Positions 8,089 to 15,807 of a stretch of DNA of 64,000 nucleotides are shown here, piece after piece. The notes below the pieces were generated by a model that was not told the origin of the DNA, searched no databases, and saw nothing but the letters and a program-made list of their open reading frames with translations. A program made the position numbers and the translations under genes. How positions within the stretch are numbered: the first letter of the stretch is position 1; each line of letters begins with the position of its first letter. Source of the DNA: Azonexus sp. (GTDB lineage Bacteria; Pseudomonadota; Gammaproteobacteria; Burkholderiales; Rhodocyclaceae); contig JAGOAU010000007.1 in NCBI GenBank assembly GCA_017983755.1, positions 62,001-126,000 of the forward strand, read 5' to 3'.

Positions 8089-8394
8089 TTACTTCTTCGC
8101 CGCGCCGCAACTGGCTTCGGATTTCTTGTCTGACATCTTGCCCGACGCCTTGTCGGCACCGCACTTCGCTTCGCTGCTTTTGCCTTCCTTCATCTTTTCG
8201 GCGGCCTTCTTGTCGGCACCGCACTTGGCCTCGCCGCACTTGCCGTCGGCCTTCTTGTCAGCCTGGGCCAACTGGTAGCCGGCGGACAACTGTGTGGCGG
8301 CAAAAGGATTGTCGCCAGCCTGGGCCAGCGGCACCATGGCAGCGGCGGCGATGACGGAACCGAGGGACAGGGAAAGAACTTTGGTGGTTTTCAT
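8089..8394 (-). CDS. hvfA: HvfA/BufA-like Cys-rich RiPP metallophore precursor
   Basis: A 101-residue precursor. Residues 1-26 are a signal peptide (KTTKVLSLSLGSVIAAAAMV, cleavage after AQA). The mature part is Lys/Ala/Glu/Asp-rich and low-complexity, with four cysteines at 53, 58, 78 and 96, in DGKCG, EAKCG, EAKCG and EASCG. This spacing matches the (E)GKCG cores modified by HvfB-type MNIO enzymes in oxazolone/thioamide copper-binding peptides. It is first in the operon, directly before hvfB, and follows the ECF-type promoter. The modification is inferred from family and context. Confidence 0.88.
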   Translation of the reverse strand: MKTTKVLSLSLGSVIAAAAMVPLAQAGDNPFAATQLSAGYQLAQADKKADGKCGEAKCGADKKAAEKMKEGKSSEAKCGADKASGKMSDKKSEASCGAAKK

Positions 8395-8453
8395 GATGAT
8401 TCTCCGTAGGGTGGGATGGCTGCGAGCGCCTTGATTCTTCGCTCACTGACTTG

Positions 8454-8479
8454 GTCGTCAGCACCCCGCCATTTGTTAC
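8454..8479 (-). promoter_or_regulatory. ECF-type promoter of the hvfABC-sigma operon
   Basis: On the minus strand GTAACA, exactly 16 nt, then CGAC, located 60 nt upstream of the hvfA start. GTAAC-N16-CGA is the classic form of promoters read by ECF sigma factors such as Caulobacter SigF, and an ECF gene lies in this operon. Confidence 0.6.
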
Positions 8480-8768
8480 GGTGTCATCAAAATATTTTTG
8501 CTATGGGCATTCTGTGGTCGGGTAGCCGGAAAGTCGCGTCAAATCAATTTGGCGGCCATGCCTGGAATTGGCGCCTCGTGCGTTACTGCCTCGGAACTCC
8601 AATGCCTGGATTTGAAACTGTGGAGCCATGCCTTCTTTGAACTGGAAACGGCGAGCTACAAGAGCATGCCCGATGGCTGGTCCACTCAGTAAGCCTCCGT
8701 TCGGCGACGGCTTGGTTGAAGGGCGACAGCCGAGCCTAAGCTGTAGTAGCCCGTTTCGGTAAGCGGAC
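8480..8768. other. Non-coding stretch between the hvfA promoter and the cassette array
   Basis: No supported gene. The part nearest the array (about 8690-8768) contains short inverted repeats and an ACTCAGTAAGC string that recurs near 10458, on the other side of the array, so it may be a remnant of cassette DNA. Confidence 0.4.
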
Positions 8769-8838
8769 GCTCAACGTCTGAATTCACCGGAGTTGCGCGG
8801 CCTCATCGCGCAACGTCCGGTGGAATGATGGGTTGGGC
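8769..8838 (-). other. attC-like recombination site of a gene cassette
   Basis: On the minus strand the 70 bp begin with GCCCAAC (RYYYAAC) and end with GTTGAGC (GTTRRRY). Inside are perfectly paired arms CACCGGA/TCCGGTG (7 bp) and GTTGCGCG/CGCGCAAC (8 bp) around a 7-nt loop, with one unpaired C on one side only. That is the architecture of integron attC sites. The upstream cassette gene ends inside it (TGA in the loop), which is common for cassettes. Confidence 0.75.
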
Positions 8839-9699
8839 ACCAGTGATTTCGTGGCATCCGTCAACTATCCAACTGCGTTGATATGGTTCGGCGTAGTAGG
8901 CGGAAATGGCGTCGTCATCGCGGTACATGTTTCGACGCATTGATTCCTCAAGGTCGCAGGTAATCGCAATCAGTTCAACCTTGTACCCAACAGCCTTGAG
9001 TGATTCAATCAACATCGTTGTCGGTTCAAAGTCGGCGCCAATAATTTCGGTAACAATGTTCCGCCGTTCGACTAATGCCCGCTTTGCAACCGCGACGCCA
9101 ACGGCATTCATTTGTTCTTCGAGGCCATTCGGGAAGTCAATAACCGCGCCACGACTCAGGCTAAGAAATATGTCGACTGCATCAATCAAGACGTACCCAG
9201 TGGCAAATCGCTGTTTTCGCATGGTCGTCTTGCCTGTAGCGACTCCCCCCATAAGTATCGCCGCGAGCGGTTGGGCTCTTGCTGCAATTGACGTATTGCT
9301 GAAATAGCGGTCTATCTCGAATCGCAGGTCAAAGTTTTCTGACTCAGGTGCGGGTTCCTTCGAAACATCCGCTGTGTCAGCGCTCTCTTCCTCGAAATCA
9401 TCGTCATACTCTTCTTGGGGTTGAATGTCGGTCCATGAGACGCCGGAATCGAAACGTTCCAGTGCAGATTCACACCGATGGATGAAATCCCATGGAGCGT
9501 CGTAATCGAAATAGACACCAACTGACGGGTAATCACCAAGCTCGTGCTCGTGCCACATGACGCCGACCTTGCTTCCGGGAGGTGGGTCACCACATGAAAA
9601 TTTGAGATATGAGATGGCGAGGTCGTAGCAAAAAAGTATCCATGCCTGGTCTTGCGGCATTTGCCCATTCCCGACGCTACCGATGTTCTCCCAAGGCAT
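8803..9699 (-). CDS. Cassette gene: zeta-toxin-like P-loop kinase-fold protein
   Basis: A 298-residue protein. Residues about 1-110 are an unrecognised domain (VGVMWHEHELGDYPSVGVYF and DAPWDFIHRCESALERFDSG) ending in a very acidic linker. Residues about 140-290 contain a Walker A motif GGVATGKT (ILMGGVATGKTTMRKQRF), a following LIDAVDIF acidic strand and an ITCDLEESMRRNMYR segment, resembling zeta toxin/nucleotide-kinase folds. The ribosome site AAGGGGA precedes the ATG, and the gene starts 21 nt after a GTTGAAC core. Base composition is visibly less GC-rich than the flanks. No antitoxin-like gene is adjacent. Function unproven. Confidence 0.7.
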   Translation of the reverse strand: MPWENIGSVGNGQMPQDQAWILFCYDLAISYLKFSCGDPPPGSKVGVMWHEHELGDYPSVGVYFDYDAPWDFIHRCESALERFDSGVSWTDIQPQEEYDDDFEEESADTADVSKEPAPESENFDLRFEIDRYFSNTSIAARAQPLAAILMGGVATGKTTMRKQRFATGYVLIDAVDIFLSLSRGAVIDFPNGLEEQMNAVGVAVAKRALVERRNIVTEIIGADFEPTTMLIESLKAVGYKVELIAITCDLEESMRRNMYRDDDAISAYYAEPYQRSWIVDGCHEITGAQPIIPPDVAR

Positions 9700-9719
9700 C
9701 TTGTCCCCTTAGTTTGACT

Positions 9720-9808
9720 GTTCAACCCTCCAAACGGCGGGGGTTCCAGTCGTTTGGAGAGCCACCGGTTTGAATTGAATTAGGGTCCGGTGAAATGATG
9801 AGTTGAGC
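9720..9808 (-). other. Second attC-like site, less canonical
   Basis: On the minus strand it starts GCTCAAC and ends GTTGAAC. Its first 25 nt (CTCAACTCATCATTTCACCG) closely match the left half of the site at 8769-8838. Internally it has two neighbouring hairpins (CACCGG/CCGGTG and CTCCAAACG/CGTTTGGAG) rather than one nested stem, so it may be a recombinant or degraded attC. Confidence 0.55.
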
Positions 9809-9821
9809 CACATGCATGAGC

Positions 9822-10181
9822 CTAGAAGCTGTAGATCGAAAAAAACCATGTAATGGCGAAGACACCACCAAGAAGAATGAATGAAAGAAGTACATCTTCG
9901 CGGGTTCCAAGCATGTAGCCGTTTGGTTGGGTAGAGCGCTCCGCTTCAGATTGTCGTTCCCTCGTTGGCTTGCTCAGAGAGAAGATGAAGCCTCCGAGAA
10001 CGACGTAGCCGAAAAATGCGAGGCAATGAACCAGAACATCCCGGAAACAGGAAGTACATTCGACTCTACTGGCGAAGAACCACCCATTGAACCAAGGCAC
10101 GACGAACCACAAGACCCAGAAGACGGGCCAACCAAACTTGCGCAAATTACGGGACGGCTGATCGGGCATGGTATGGCTCAT
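9822..10181 (-). CDS. Cassette gene: small membrane protein, unknown function
   Basis: A 119-residue protein with three hydrophobic segments (WPVFWVLWFVVPWFNGWFF, VLVHCLAFFGYVVLGGFIF, VLLSFILLGGVFAITWFFSI) and a hydrophilic loop with KPTRERQSEAERSTQPN. I recognise no family. The ATG at 10181 lies 3 nt after a GTTGGGC core sequence and lacks a ribosome site, as in many cassette-borne genes; the stop is 13 nt before an attC-like site. An in-frame TTG at 10190 is an alternative start. Confidence 0.6.
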   Translation of the reverse strand: MSHTMPDQPSRNLRKFGWPVFWVLWFVVPWFNGWFFASRVECTSCFRDVLVHCLAFFGYVVLGGFIFSLSKPTRERQSEAERSTQPNGYMLGTREDVLLSFILLGGVFAITWFFSIYSF

Positions 10182-10184
10182 GGG

Positions 10185-10191
10185 GCCCAAC
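10185..10191 (-). other. Orphan GTTRRRY core (attI-like or old cassette junction)
   Basis: GTTGGGC on the minus strand immediately before the membrane-protein cassette gene. No paired left half was found within about 150 nt, so it could be the core of an attI whose integrase is lost. Confidence 0.35.
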
Positions 10192-10616
10192 GTGAAGTGG
10201 ACAGCAATTTCGCAGGGTTTCTCGAATTTGCGACATATAATCTGGCCGCATTAATTGATGCAAGCCATTGTTTTTACGATACATCATCGGGCACTATCAG
10301 CCCGCATACAGGACTAAACATTCTGTCAAACCCTGCAAAAAAGTAAAAGTGACAATGGCATTGTACGACAGCTTTCGAGCAACTCGACCACTGGCTGCTG
10401 ATGGCCCACTTGAGCCAGCGGCCTGATCTAGATTCAGCCCGTTGGTACGTCCGGTTGACTCAGTAAGCGGTCGCTCGGAATCTCACCAATGACGGTCTTC
10501 GCGGCATTGTCGCGGTTGGCAACGCGTGGCCCTACCCTGGATGGCGCAGAACCGGGGAATTCCCGGAAATCGTTGGATGCCTGTCTCCAACCTTGGAGTG
10601 CATATAGCCATTCATT
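10192..10616. other. Non-coding stretch upstream of the cassette array
   Basis: No supported gene and no integrase fragment. It contains a small hairpin CGGGC-ACTATCA-GCCCG near 10289 and, on the minus strand, TTGCAT-N17-TTATAT that could act as a weak promoter for the cassettes. Confidence 0.35.
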
Positions 10617-11744
10617 TCAGGGCCGTCCGCGAACGGCCCCTTGCAACCGCCCGTCTCCGCGCCGGGTCAGCAACAGCCCACTTTCAAGGTGGTGCGTATA
10701 GGGAAACTGGTCGAAGACGGCAGCGGCGCTCACGGCGTGGGTGGCCTGCAGGGCGGCGACGTTTTCCTGCAGGGTTTGCGGGTTGCAGGAGATGTACAGG
10801 ATGTGGTCGAAGCCGGCGGCGAATTCGAGCGTCGTGGCATCCAGCCCGCTGCGCGGCGGATCGACAAACAGGGTGGAAAAGCGGTAGCTCTCCAGATCGA
10901 TGTCCTTCATGCGCTTGAGCACCTCCCGGCCGGCCAGGACATCGGCGATTTCTGCGCTGGAGGCGCGCACCAGCGCCACGTTTTCGATGTCGTTGGCGGC
11001 GATGTTGTACTGCGCGGCATGGACCGACGACTTGCTGACCTCGGTGGCCAGCACCTTGTCGAACAGCGGCGCCATCGCCATGGTGAAATTGCCGTTGCCG
11101 CAATAGAGTTCGAGCAGGTCGCCGCCGAGGCTGGCGGCCTGGGCGCAGGCCCAGCCGAGCATTTGCCGGTTAACGCCGCCGTTGGGCTGGGTGAAGCTGC
11201 CCTCGATCTGCTGGTAGCGCAACTGGCGCCCGTTGAGCTCGAATGCTTCGAGCAGCCAGTCGCGGTCGAGCACGACCTTCTGCCCGCGGCTGCGGCCGAT
11301 GACCTGAATGTTCAGATCGGCCGCCAGGTCGCGCGCCGCCAGTTCCCAGCCGTCGCCGAGGCGGCGGTGGTAGATCAGCGTCACCATCAACTCGCCGCTG
11401 AGCGTGGCGATAAAATCGGCCTGGAACAGTCCGCCGCGCAGGGTCTGGCTGGCCCGCAGACGCTCCAGCAGGCGCGGCATCAGCGCGCATATGGATTCGG
11501 CCGCCAGCGGGAAATGCTCGACCATGACCGGCTGTTTCGGGTTCTCCGGATCGAACATCGCGTAATGCAACTGCTCGCCCTGATGCCAGACGCGAAACTC
11601 GGCGCGCAGGCGATAGTGCTTGGGGGCCGAGGGGAAAACCTCGGGTTCGGGGATGGCGAAGGGCGCAAAGGCAAGCTTGAACTGCGCCACCTTATCGGCA
11701 AGCTGCGCTGCGTAGTTGGCAGGATCGATACTGGGCAATGGCAT
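10617..11744 (-). CDS. trmA: tRNA (uridine(54)-C5)-methyltransferase TrmA
   Basis: A 375-residue SAM-dependent enzyme that makes m5U54 in the T-loop of tRNA. N-terminal half: HYRLRAEFRVWHQGEQLHYA and FTQPNGGVNRQML. SAM-binding motif: LLELYCGNGNFTMAMA. Conserved catalytic region: LFVDPPRSGLD, then the nucleophile motif ISCNPQTLQEN (Cys) and a C-terminal QFPYTHHLESG with the catalytic Glu. The length agrees with TrmA of other bacteria. It stands alone between the cassette array and the TonB-like gene. Confidence 0.96.
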   Translation of the reverse strand: MPLPSIDPANYAAQLADKVAQFKLAFAPFAIPEPEVFPSAPKHYRLRAEFRVWHQGEQLHYAMFDPENPKQPVMVEHFPLAAESICALMPRLLERLRASQTLRGGLFQADFIATLSGELMVTLIYHRRLGDGWELAARDLAADLNIQVIGRSRGQKVVLDRDWLLEAFELNGRQLRYQQIEGSFTQPNGGVNRQMLGWACAQAASLGGDLLELYCGNGNFTMAMAPLFDKVLATEVSKSSVHAAQYNIAANDIENVALVRASSAEIADVLAGREVLKRMKDIDLESYRFSTLFVDPPRSGLDATTLEFAAGFDHILYISCNPQTLQENVAALQATHAVSAAAVFDQFPYTHHLESGLLLTRRGDGRLQGAVRGRP

Positions 11745-11804
11745 GGGCTGAACGGCGGCAGGTCGGTTTCAGGAACGGCAGGCCTGAAACGGCAATCGGG
11801 AAAA

Positions 11805-11827
11805 TCGCCCCCCGCAACCGGGGGCGA
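11805..11827 (-). terminator. Possible terminator downstream of the TonB-like gene
   Basis: On the minus strand TCGCCCCC, a GGTTGC loop region and GGGGGCGA, followed by TTTT. A second GC hairpin without a T-tract lies closer to the gene, around 11949-11985. Confidence 0.4.
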
Positions 11828-11993
11828 AAGCGACGGCGGAATATACGCTGGTCTGTCGCTTTGCGGGCAAGTTTGGCGGCAAATTAATGTATATCTGCGC
11901 GACGCACGCGGGCTTCGGCGCTCGTCGAGGCGCCTGGCCGCCGCGTCCGGGGCACGGGACGATGATCGCCCCCGGACGCCGGGCAGGCTTCGC

Positions 11994-13853
11994 TCAGTAC
12001 AACCGAATGGCCGTGTCGATGTGCCAGGTCCGGCGGATCTCGATCACGTCGAAGTCACGGGCAAGCGCCGGCTGGAACGGCAGATAGGGGGTCTGGCTCA
12101 GCACGATACGTCGTATCGCGTCATCGATGGCGGCAACGCCGCTGGAGCGAACGAATGTCACGGACTCGACCGAGCCGTCACTGCGAATGGCCACCGTCAC
12201 CATGGGATCGTTGTGAGGCTGCCTGGCAACCGTACGCACCGTGTCGAACGCCGTGTTGAAGTGGATCCTCCGGCTCCAGGCCTCCGCGTACTGGATGAGT
12301 TCGCCGTTGGGGTCGGAGCGCCCGAAGAGCCTGGCTCGGCGCAGGGGGCTAGCCGACGGTGAACGACGCGTTGCCTCCTGAGCGGCTTCGCGGCGGGCGG
12401 CTTCCTCGTCCAGCTGTCGTCCCATCGCCTTACGCACAGCATCCCGTCGCGCATCCTGCTCACGTATGGCCTCAAGCTGCGCCGCCTCGCGCCGTGCCGC
12501 CTCCTGCCGGGCCGCTGCCTGGCGTGCGTTCTCCTGACCTTCGGCCTCCAGCCGCGCAGATTCTGACCGTGCCGCTTCCTGACGCGCCGCTTCCTGACGC
12601 GCCGCTTCCTGACGCGCCGCTTCCTGACGCGCTGCCTCCTGACGCGCTGCCTCCTGACGCGCTGCCTCCTGGCGTGCTGCCTCCTGGCGTGCTGCTTCCT
12701 GGCGTGCTGCCTCCTGACGTGCTGCTTCCTGACGTGCTGCTTCCTGACGTGCTGCCTCCTGACGAGCTGCCTCCTGACGAGCTGCCTCCTTACGGGCCGA
12801 CTCCTGATGGGCCGCTTCCTGGCGGGCTGCCTCCTGCCGGGCTGCTGCCTGTCGTGCGTTCTCCTGGCGTTCAGCATCCAGGCGTACAGACTCGGCCTGT
12901 GCCGCTTCCTGACGCACTGCCTCCAGCTGCGCCAGCTCCTGCCGAACGGCTGTTTGTCGTGCGTCCTCCTGACGTTCGGCTTCCAGCCGCACAGACTCCG
13001 CCCGCGCCGCGTCCTGTCGCGCCAGCTCTTGTCGGGCTGCTGCCTGTCGTGCGCTCTCCTGCTGTTCGGCCTCCAGTCGTGCAGACTCGGTCCTTGCCAC
13101 TTCCTGACGCGCGGCTTCCTGACGCGCGGCCTCCTGCTGCGCGGATTCCGCGCGCGCCCCTTCCTCGGCGACCTGCTCCCGCGCCGACTGGTCGATGCGG
13201 GCCGGCGCTGCCCCGCCAGCATCCGCTGGTGCTGCCGAGACGGTCGGCGCTGATTCCAACGGCGTGGGAGGCACGACGAACTCGGCCTCGCTGGACTCTT
13301 CCAGGGCGATCACGGCGGGAGCAGATTTCGGCCGGGGCGCCAAATCTGCAGGCACCTTGGCCCGGGCTGTGCCGGTCGCTGCCTTTGGCCTTGGGCGGGC
13401 CTTCGCCTTCGGCGCGCTCCGCGACACGGCCGCCCGGGCTTGCTGCGTCTGGGTCCGCTGCGGAGACCTGAATGTCACTATTGCCGGCCCGGTGGCCACG
13501 GTTCGCTCGGTCGATAGCGGCGGCGCCTGCAGGGAGTCCGACGTGATACCTGGCTTCGGTTCGGCGACCGGCGCCGGAGTGAGTACGACGCGCAGGTCAG
13601 GCACCTCGACCCGTCGATCCTGCCAGGGGAAAGCGAAGCCCGGAAGCCCGAACTCCTGACCGCTCAAGACCAGGCTCAACAGCAGCGCGTGGACAAGCAG
13701 GGAAACCAGCAGCGAATACGAGAGGCGTCTGCCTTGGGGGCTCGCGAGACGAAGCGGCTGCCGCCGGAGGTCGGCGACGTCCAGTGCGGACGCCGGCAAC
13801 GGGCCGGATGGCTGCTCGGGCACGGCCTCGGACTTTCCGGAATTCAAGCGCAC
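11994..13853 (-). CDS. TonB/TolA-like energy-transducer protein with AARQE repeat tract
   Basis: A 619-residue protein starting at GTG. Residues about 45-65 form one membrane helix (LSYSLLVSLLVHALLLSLVLS), as in TonB. A Pro/Ala region follows, then about 300 residues of Ala/Arg/Gln/Glu pentads (AARQE and variants) predicted as one long helix like the TolA stalk. The C-terminal 100 residues (RIHFNTAFDTVRTVARQPHN, VTVAIRSDGSVESVTFVRSS, DVIEIRRTWHID) are a TonB-C type domain. It probably spans the periplasm. No ExbBD genes are nearby. Confidence 0.8.
   Translation of the reverse strand: MRLNSGKSEAVPEQPSGPLPASALDVADLRRQPLRLASPQGRRLSYSLLVSLLVHALLLSLVLSGQEFGLPGFAFPWQDRRVEVPDLRVVLTPAPVAEPKPGITSDSLQAPPLSTERTVATGPAIVTFRSPQRTQTQQARAAVSRSAPKAKARPRPKAATGTARAKVPADLAPRPKSAPAVIALEESSEAEFVVPPTPLESAPTVSAAPADAGGAAPARIDQSAREQVAEEGARAESAQQEAARQEAARQEVARTESARLEAEQQESARQAAARQELARQDAARAESVRLEAERQEDARQTAVRQELAQLEAVRQEAAQAESVRLDAERQENARQAAARQEAARQEAAHQESARKEAARQEAARQEAARQEAARQEAARQEAARQEAARQEAARQEAARQEAARQEAARQEAARQEAARQEAARQEAARSESARLEAEGQENARQAAARQEAARREAAQLEAIREQDARRDAVRKAMGRQLDEEAARREAAQEATRRSPSASPLRRARLFGRSDPNGELIQYAEAWSRRIHFNTAFDTVRTVARQPHNDPMVTVAIRSDGSVESVTFVRSSGVAAIDDAIRRIVLSQTPYLPFQPALARDFDVIEIRRTWHIDTAIRLY
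12571..12780 (-). repeat. Tandem 15-bp repeat (14 units) encoding AARQE
   Basis: Fourteen consecutive 15-bp units differing only at silent positions (GCC/GCT, GCG/GCA, CGC/CGT), flanked on both sides by degenerate units of the same type. Confidence 0.9.
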
Positions 13854-14140
13854 ACCGCCATCGCGGCCCGGGCACTGCGGTGGATGCGGGGCAACATGGC
13901 CACCTGCTCAACGAGGATTGCCATGGCTTTCCGAGGCCTGTCAGGGCTTGCACAGGCACAGTGGTCCGTAGGTAAAGTGTTATTCATGCGTCAATTATGT
14001 TGCCAGTATCAAGCGGCCTGCAATGAAGCCGTGTTGGCGAAGCTCATATGATAACTTCGTCAGTTCCCCGCGACCGGCAGCCTGATGACCAATTAATGGT
14101 CATTGGCCAGGAACCAGCGACTTCGCTCCCTGCGCAGGGC
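13854..14140. other. Intergenic stretch between the TonB-like gene and the urtB promoter
   Basis: No supported gene. The one notable signal is an inverted repeat ATGACCA-N5-TGGTCAT at 14085-14103, about 40 bp upstream of the urtB dyad, possibly a second operator. Confidence 0.4.
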
Positions 14141-14185
14141 TACGCAATTCATCGTATTCCCGCTTCCCAGTCCGCCCCGTAATCT
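14141..14185 (+). promoter_or_regulatory. urtB promoter with TACG-N8-CGTA operator dyad
   Basis: TACG (14141-14144), N8, CGTA (14153-14156), 23 nt, then TAATCT (14180-14185), followed by CGCTGCACTGCA. Spacing and flanks match the urtA promoter base for base at most positions. Confidence 0.55.
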
Positions 14186-14220
14186 GTCGCTGCACTGCAC
14201 AAATTGCGGACGGACCCTTC

Positions 14221-15798
14221 ATGACCAAATCAATTCTTTTGTTTCTGCTTTGCGCCGCCAGCCTGACGGCGCAGGCGGCGCTCGACCCGGCGCAGGTGCG
14301 CCAGCTGGCGGCCGAGGATTCCAGCGACAAGGTGGCTGCCATCCAGCAGTTGACGCAGACCGCTGACCCCGATGCCGTGCGCGTGCTCAAGGCGATGGCC
14401 GAGGACAGCCTGTTCCTGGCCGGCGACAAGGCGGTGATCATCGACGACGGCAAGGCTTTCGACGCCGCCAGCGGCGCGGCGATCTCCATGCCGGCCGAAA
14501 CCGAGTCGGTTACGGTCAACAACCGGATTCGCGGCGAATTGGCCAATGCGCTGGCGGCCCTGAAGCTGTTCGACGCGGATGCCGGCGTCCGCCTGGCTTC
14601 GGCGCAGAAGCTGCAAAGCAGCGTCAGCCCGGCGATGGCGCCGCTGCTGGCGCGTGCACTGGAGAAGGAAAGCGATGCCAGGATCAAGGCCCTGCTGACG
14701 CTGGCCCACGCCCAGGCCAACCTCGGCAATGACGACCCGGCCGCGCGTCTGGCGGCGGTCAAGGCGCTGGCCGAAACCTCGTCGCCGACGATCCGCAGCG
14801 TCCTGCTGCCGCTCACCGACAAGGCCGGCGAACCCGACGACAAGGTGCGCTACGAGGCGATCGCCGCGGTCAAGGCGATCGACGGCCGGCTCGCCATCGC
14901 CGAAAACCTCGGCCGCGTGTTTTCCGGGCTATCGCTCGGCAGCATCCTGTTGCTCGCCGCGCTCGGGCTGGCGATCACCTACGGCGTCATGGGCATCATC
15001 AACATGGCGCACGGCGAACTGCTGATGGTCGGCGCCTACGCCGCCTACGGCATGCAGAGCCTGTTCCGCGCCTACGCGCCGGACTGGATCGACTGGTACC
15101 TGCCGGCCGCCATCCCGCTCGCCTTCTTCGCCGCCGCGCTGGTCGGCGTGGTGATGGAGCGCACGGTGATCCGCTGGCTGTACGGGCGCACGCTGGAAAC
15201 CCTGCTCGCCACCTGGGGCATCTCGCTGGTGCTGATCCAGGCCGCCCGCGTGCTGTTCGGCGCGCAGAACGTCGAGGTCGCCAACCCGAGCTGGATGTCC
15301 GGCGGCATCGAGGTGATGCCCAACCTGATGCTGCCGTGGAACCGCATCATCATCGTCGGCTTCGCGCTGTTCGTGCTGACGCTGGTCTGGGTGCTGATGA
15401 ACAGGACGCGGCTCGGCATGTTCGTCCGCGCCGTGACGCAGAACCGCCCGATGGCCGGCTGCGTCGGCGTGCCGACGGCGCGCATCGACACCATGGCCTT
15501 CGCACTCGGCGCCGGCATCGCCGGCCTCGGCGGCGTGGCGCTGTCGCAGATTTCCAACGTCGGCCCCGACATGGGCCAGGGCTACATCGTCGATTCATTC
15601 ATGGTCGTCGTCGTCGGCGGCGTCGGGCAGCTGGCCGGCGCGGTGTGGGCGGCGCTCGGGCTGGGCATCTTCAGCAAGCTGCTCGAAGGCTGGGCCGGGG
15701 CGGTGATCGCCAAGATCAGCATTCTCGTCGCCATCATCATCTTCATCCAGAAGCGTCCGCAGGGCATCTTCGCCCTCAAGGGCCGCTTCGTCGAGTAA
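14221..15798 (+). CDS. urtB: Urea ABC transporter permease UrtB
   Basis: A 525-residue protein. Residues 1-21 are a signal peptide (MTKSILLFLLCAASLTAQAA). Residues about 22-235 are a helical HEAT-like periplasmic domain characteristic of UrtB (LDPAQVRQLAAEDSSDKVAA). The rest is a LivH-type permease with about eight helices, including YGVMGIINMAHGELLMVGAY and VVVVGGVGQLAGAVWAALGL. With UrtC it forms the membrane channel for urea. It is the first gene of the urtBCDE group and has its own promoter, since urtA is located elsewhere. urtC follows after 9 nt. Confidence 0.97.
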   Translation: MTKSILLFLLCAASLTAQAALDPAQVRQLAAEDSSDKVAAIQQLTQTADPDAVRVLKAMAEDSLFLAGDKAVIIDDGKAFDAASGAAISMPAETESVTVNNRIRGELANALAALKLFDADAGVRLASAQKLQSSVSPAMAPLLARALEKESDARIKALLTLAHAQANLGNDDPAARLAAVKALAETSSPTIRSVLLPLTDKAGEPDDKVRYEAIAAVKAIDGRLAIAENLGRVFSGLSLGSILLLAALGLAITYGVMGIINMAHGELLMVGAYAAYGMQSLFRAYAPDWIDWYLPAAIPLAFFAAALVGVVMERTVIRWLYGRTLETLLATWGISLVLIQAARVLFGAQNVEVANPSWMSGGIEVMPNLMLPWNRIIIVGFALFVLTLVWVLMNRTRLGMFVRAVTQNRPMAGCVGVPTARIDTMAFALGAGIAGLGGVALSQISNVGPDMGQGYIVDSFMVVVVGGVGQLAGAVWAALGLGIFSKLLEGWAGAVIAKISILVAIIIFIQKRPQGIFALKGRFVE

Positions 15799-15807
15799 GG
15801 CCGAACC

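Noticed and set aside
8690..10475. Shared ACTCAGTAAGC strings on both sides of the cassette array as possible direct repeats of an insertion
   Set aside because: Only 11 bp match and the flanks diverge, too little to claim a target duplication.
12400..13200. Regular repeats that could suggest a CRISPR array
   Set aside because: The units are 15 bp with no spacers and are translated as AARQE.
12359..13471. Long plus-strand Pro-rich frame opposite the TonB-like gene
   Set aside because: It mirrors the AARQE repeats on the other strand, and the TonB-C domain and membrane helix are encoded on the minus strand.
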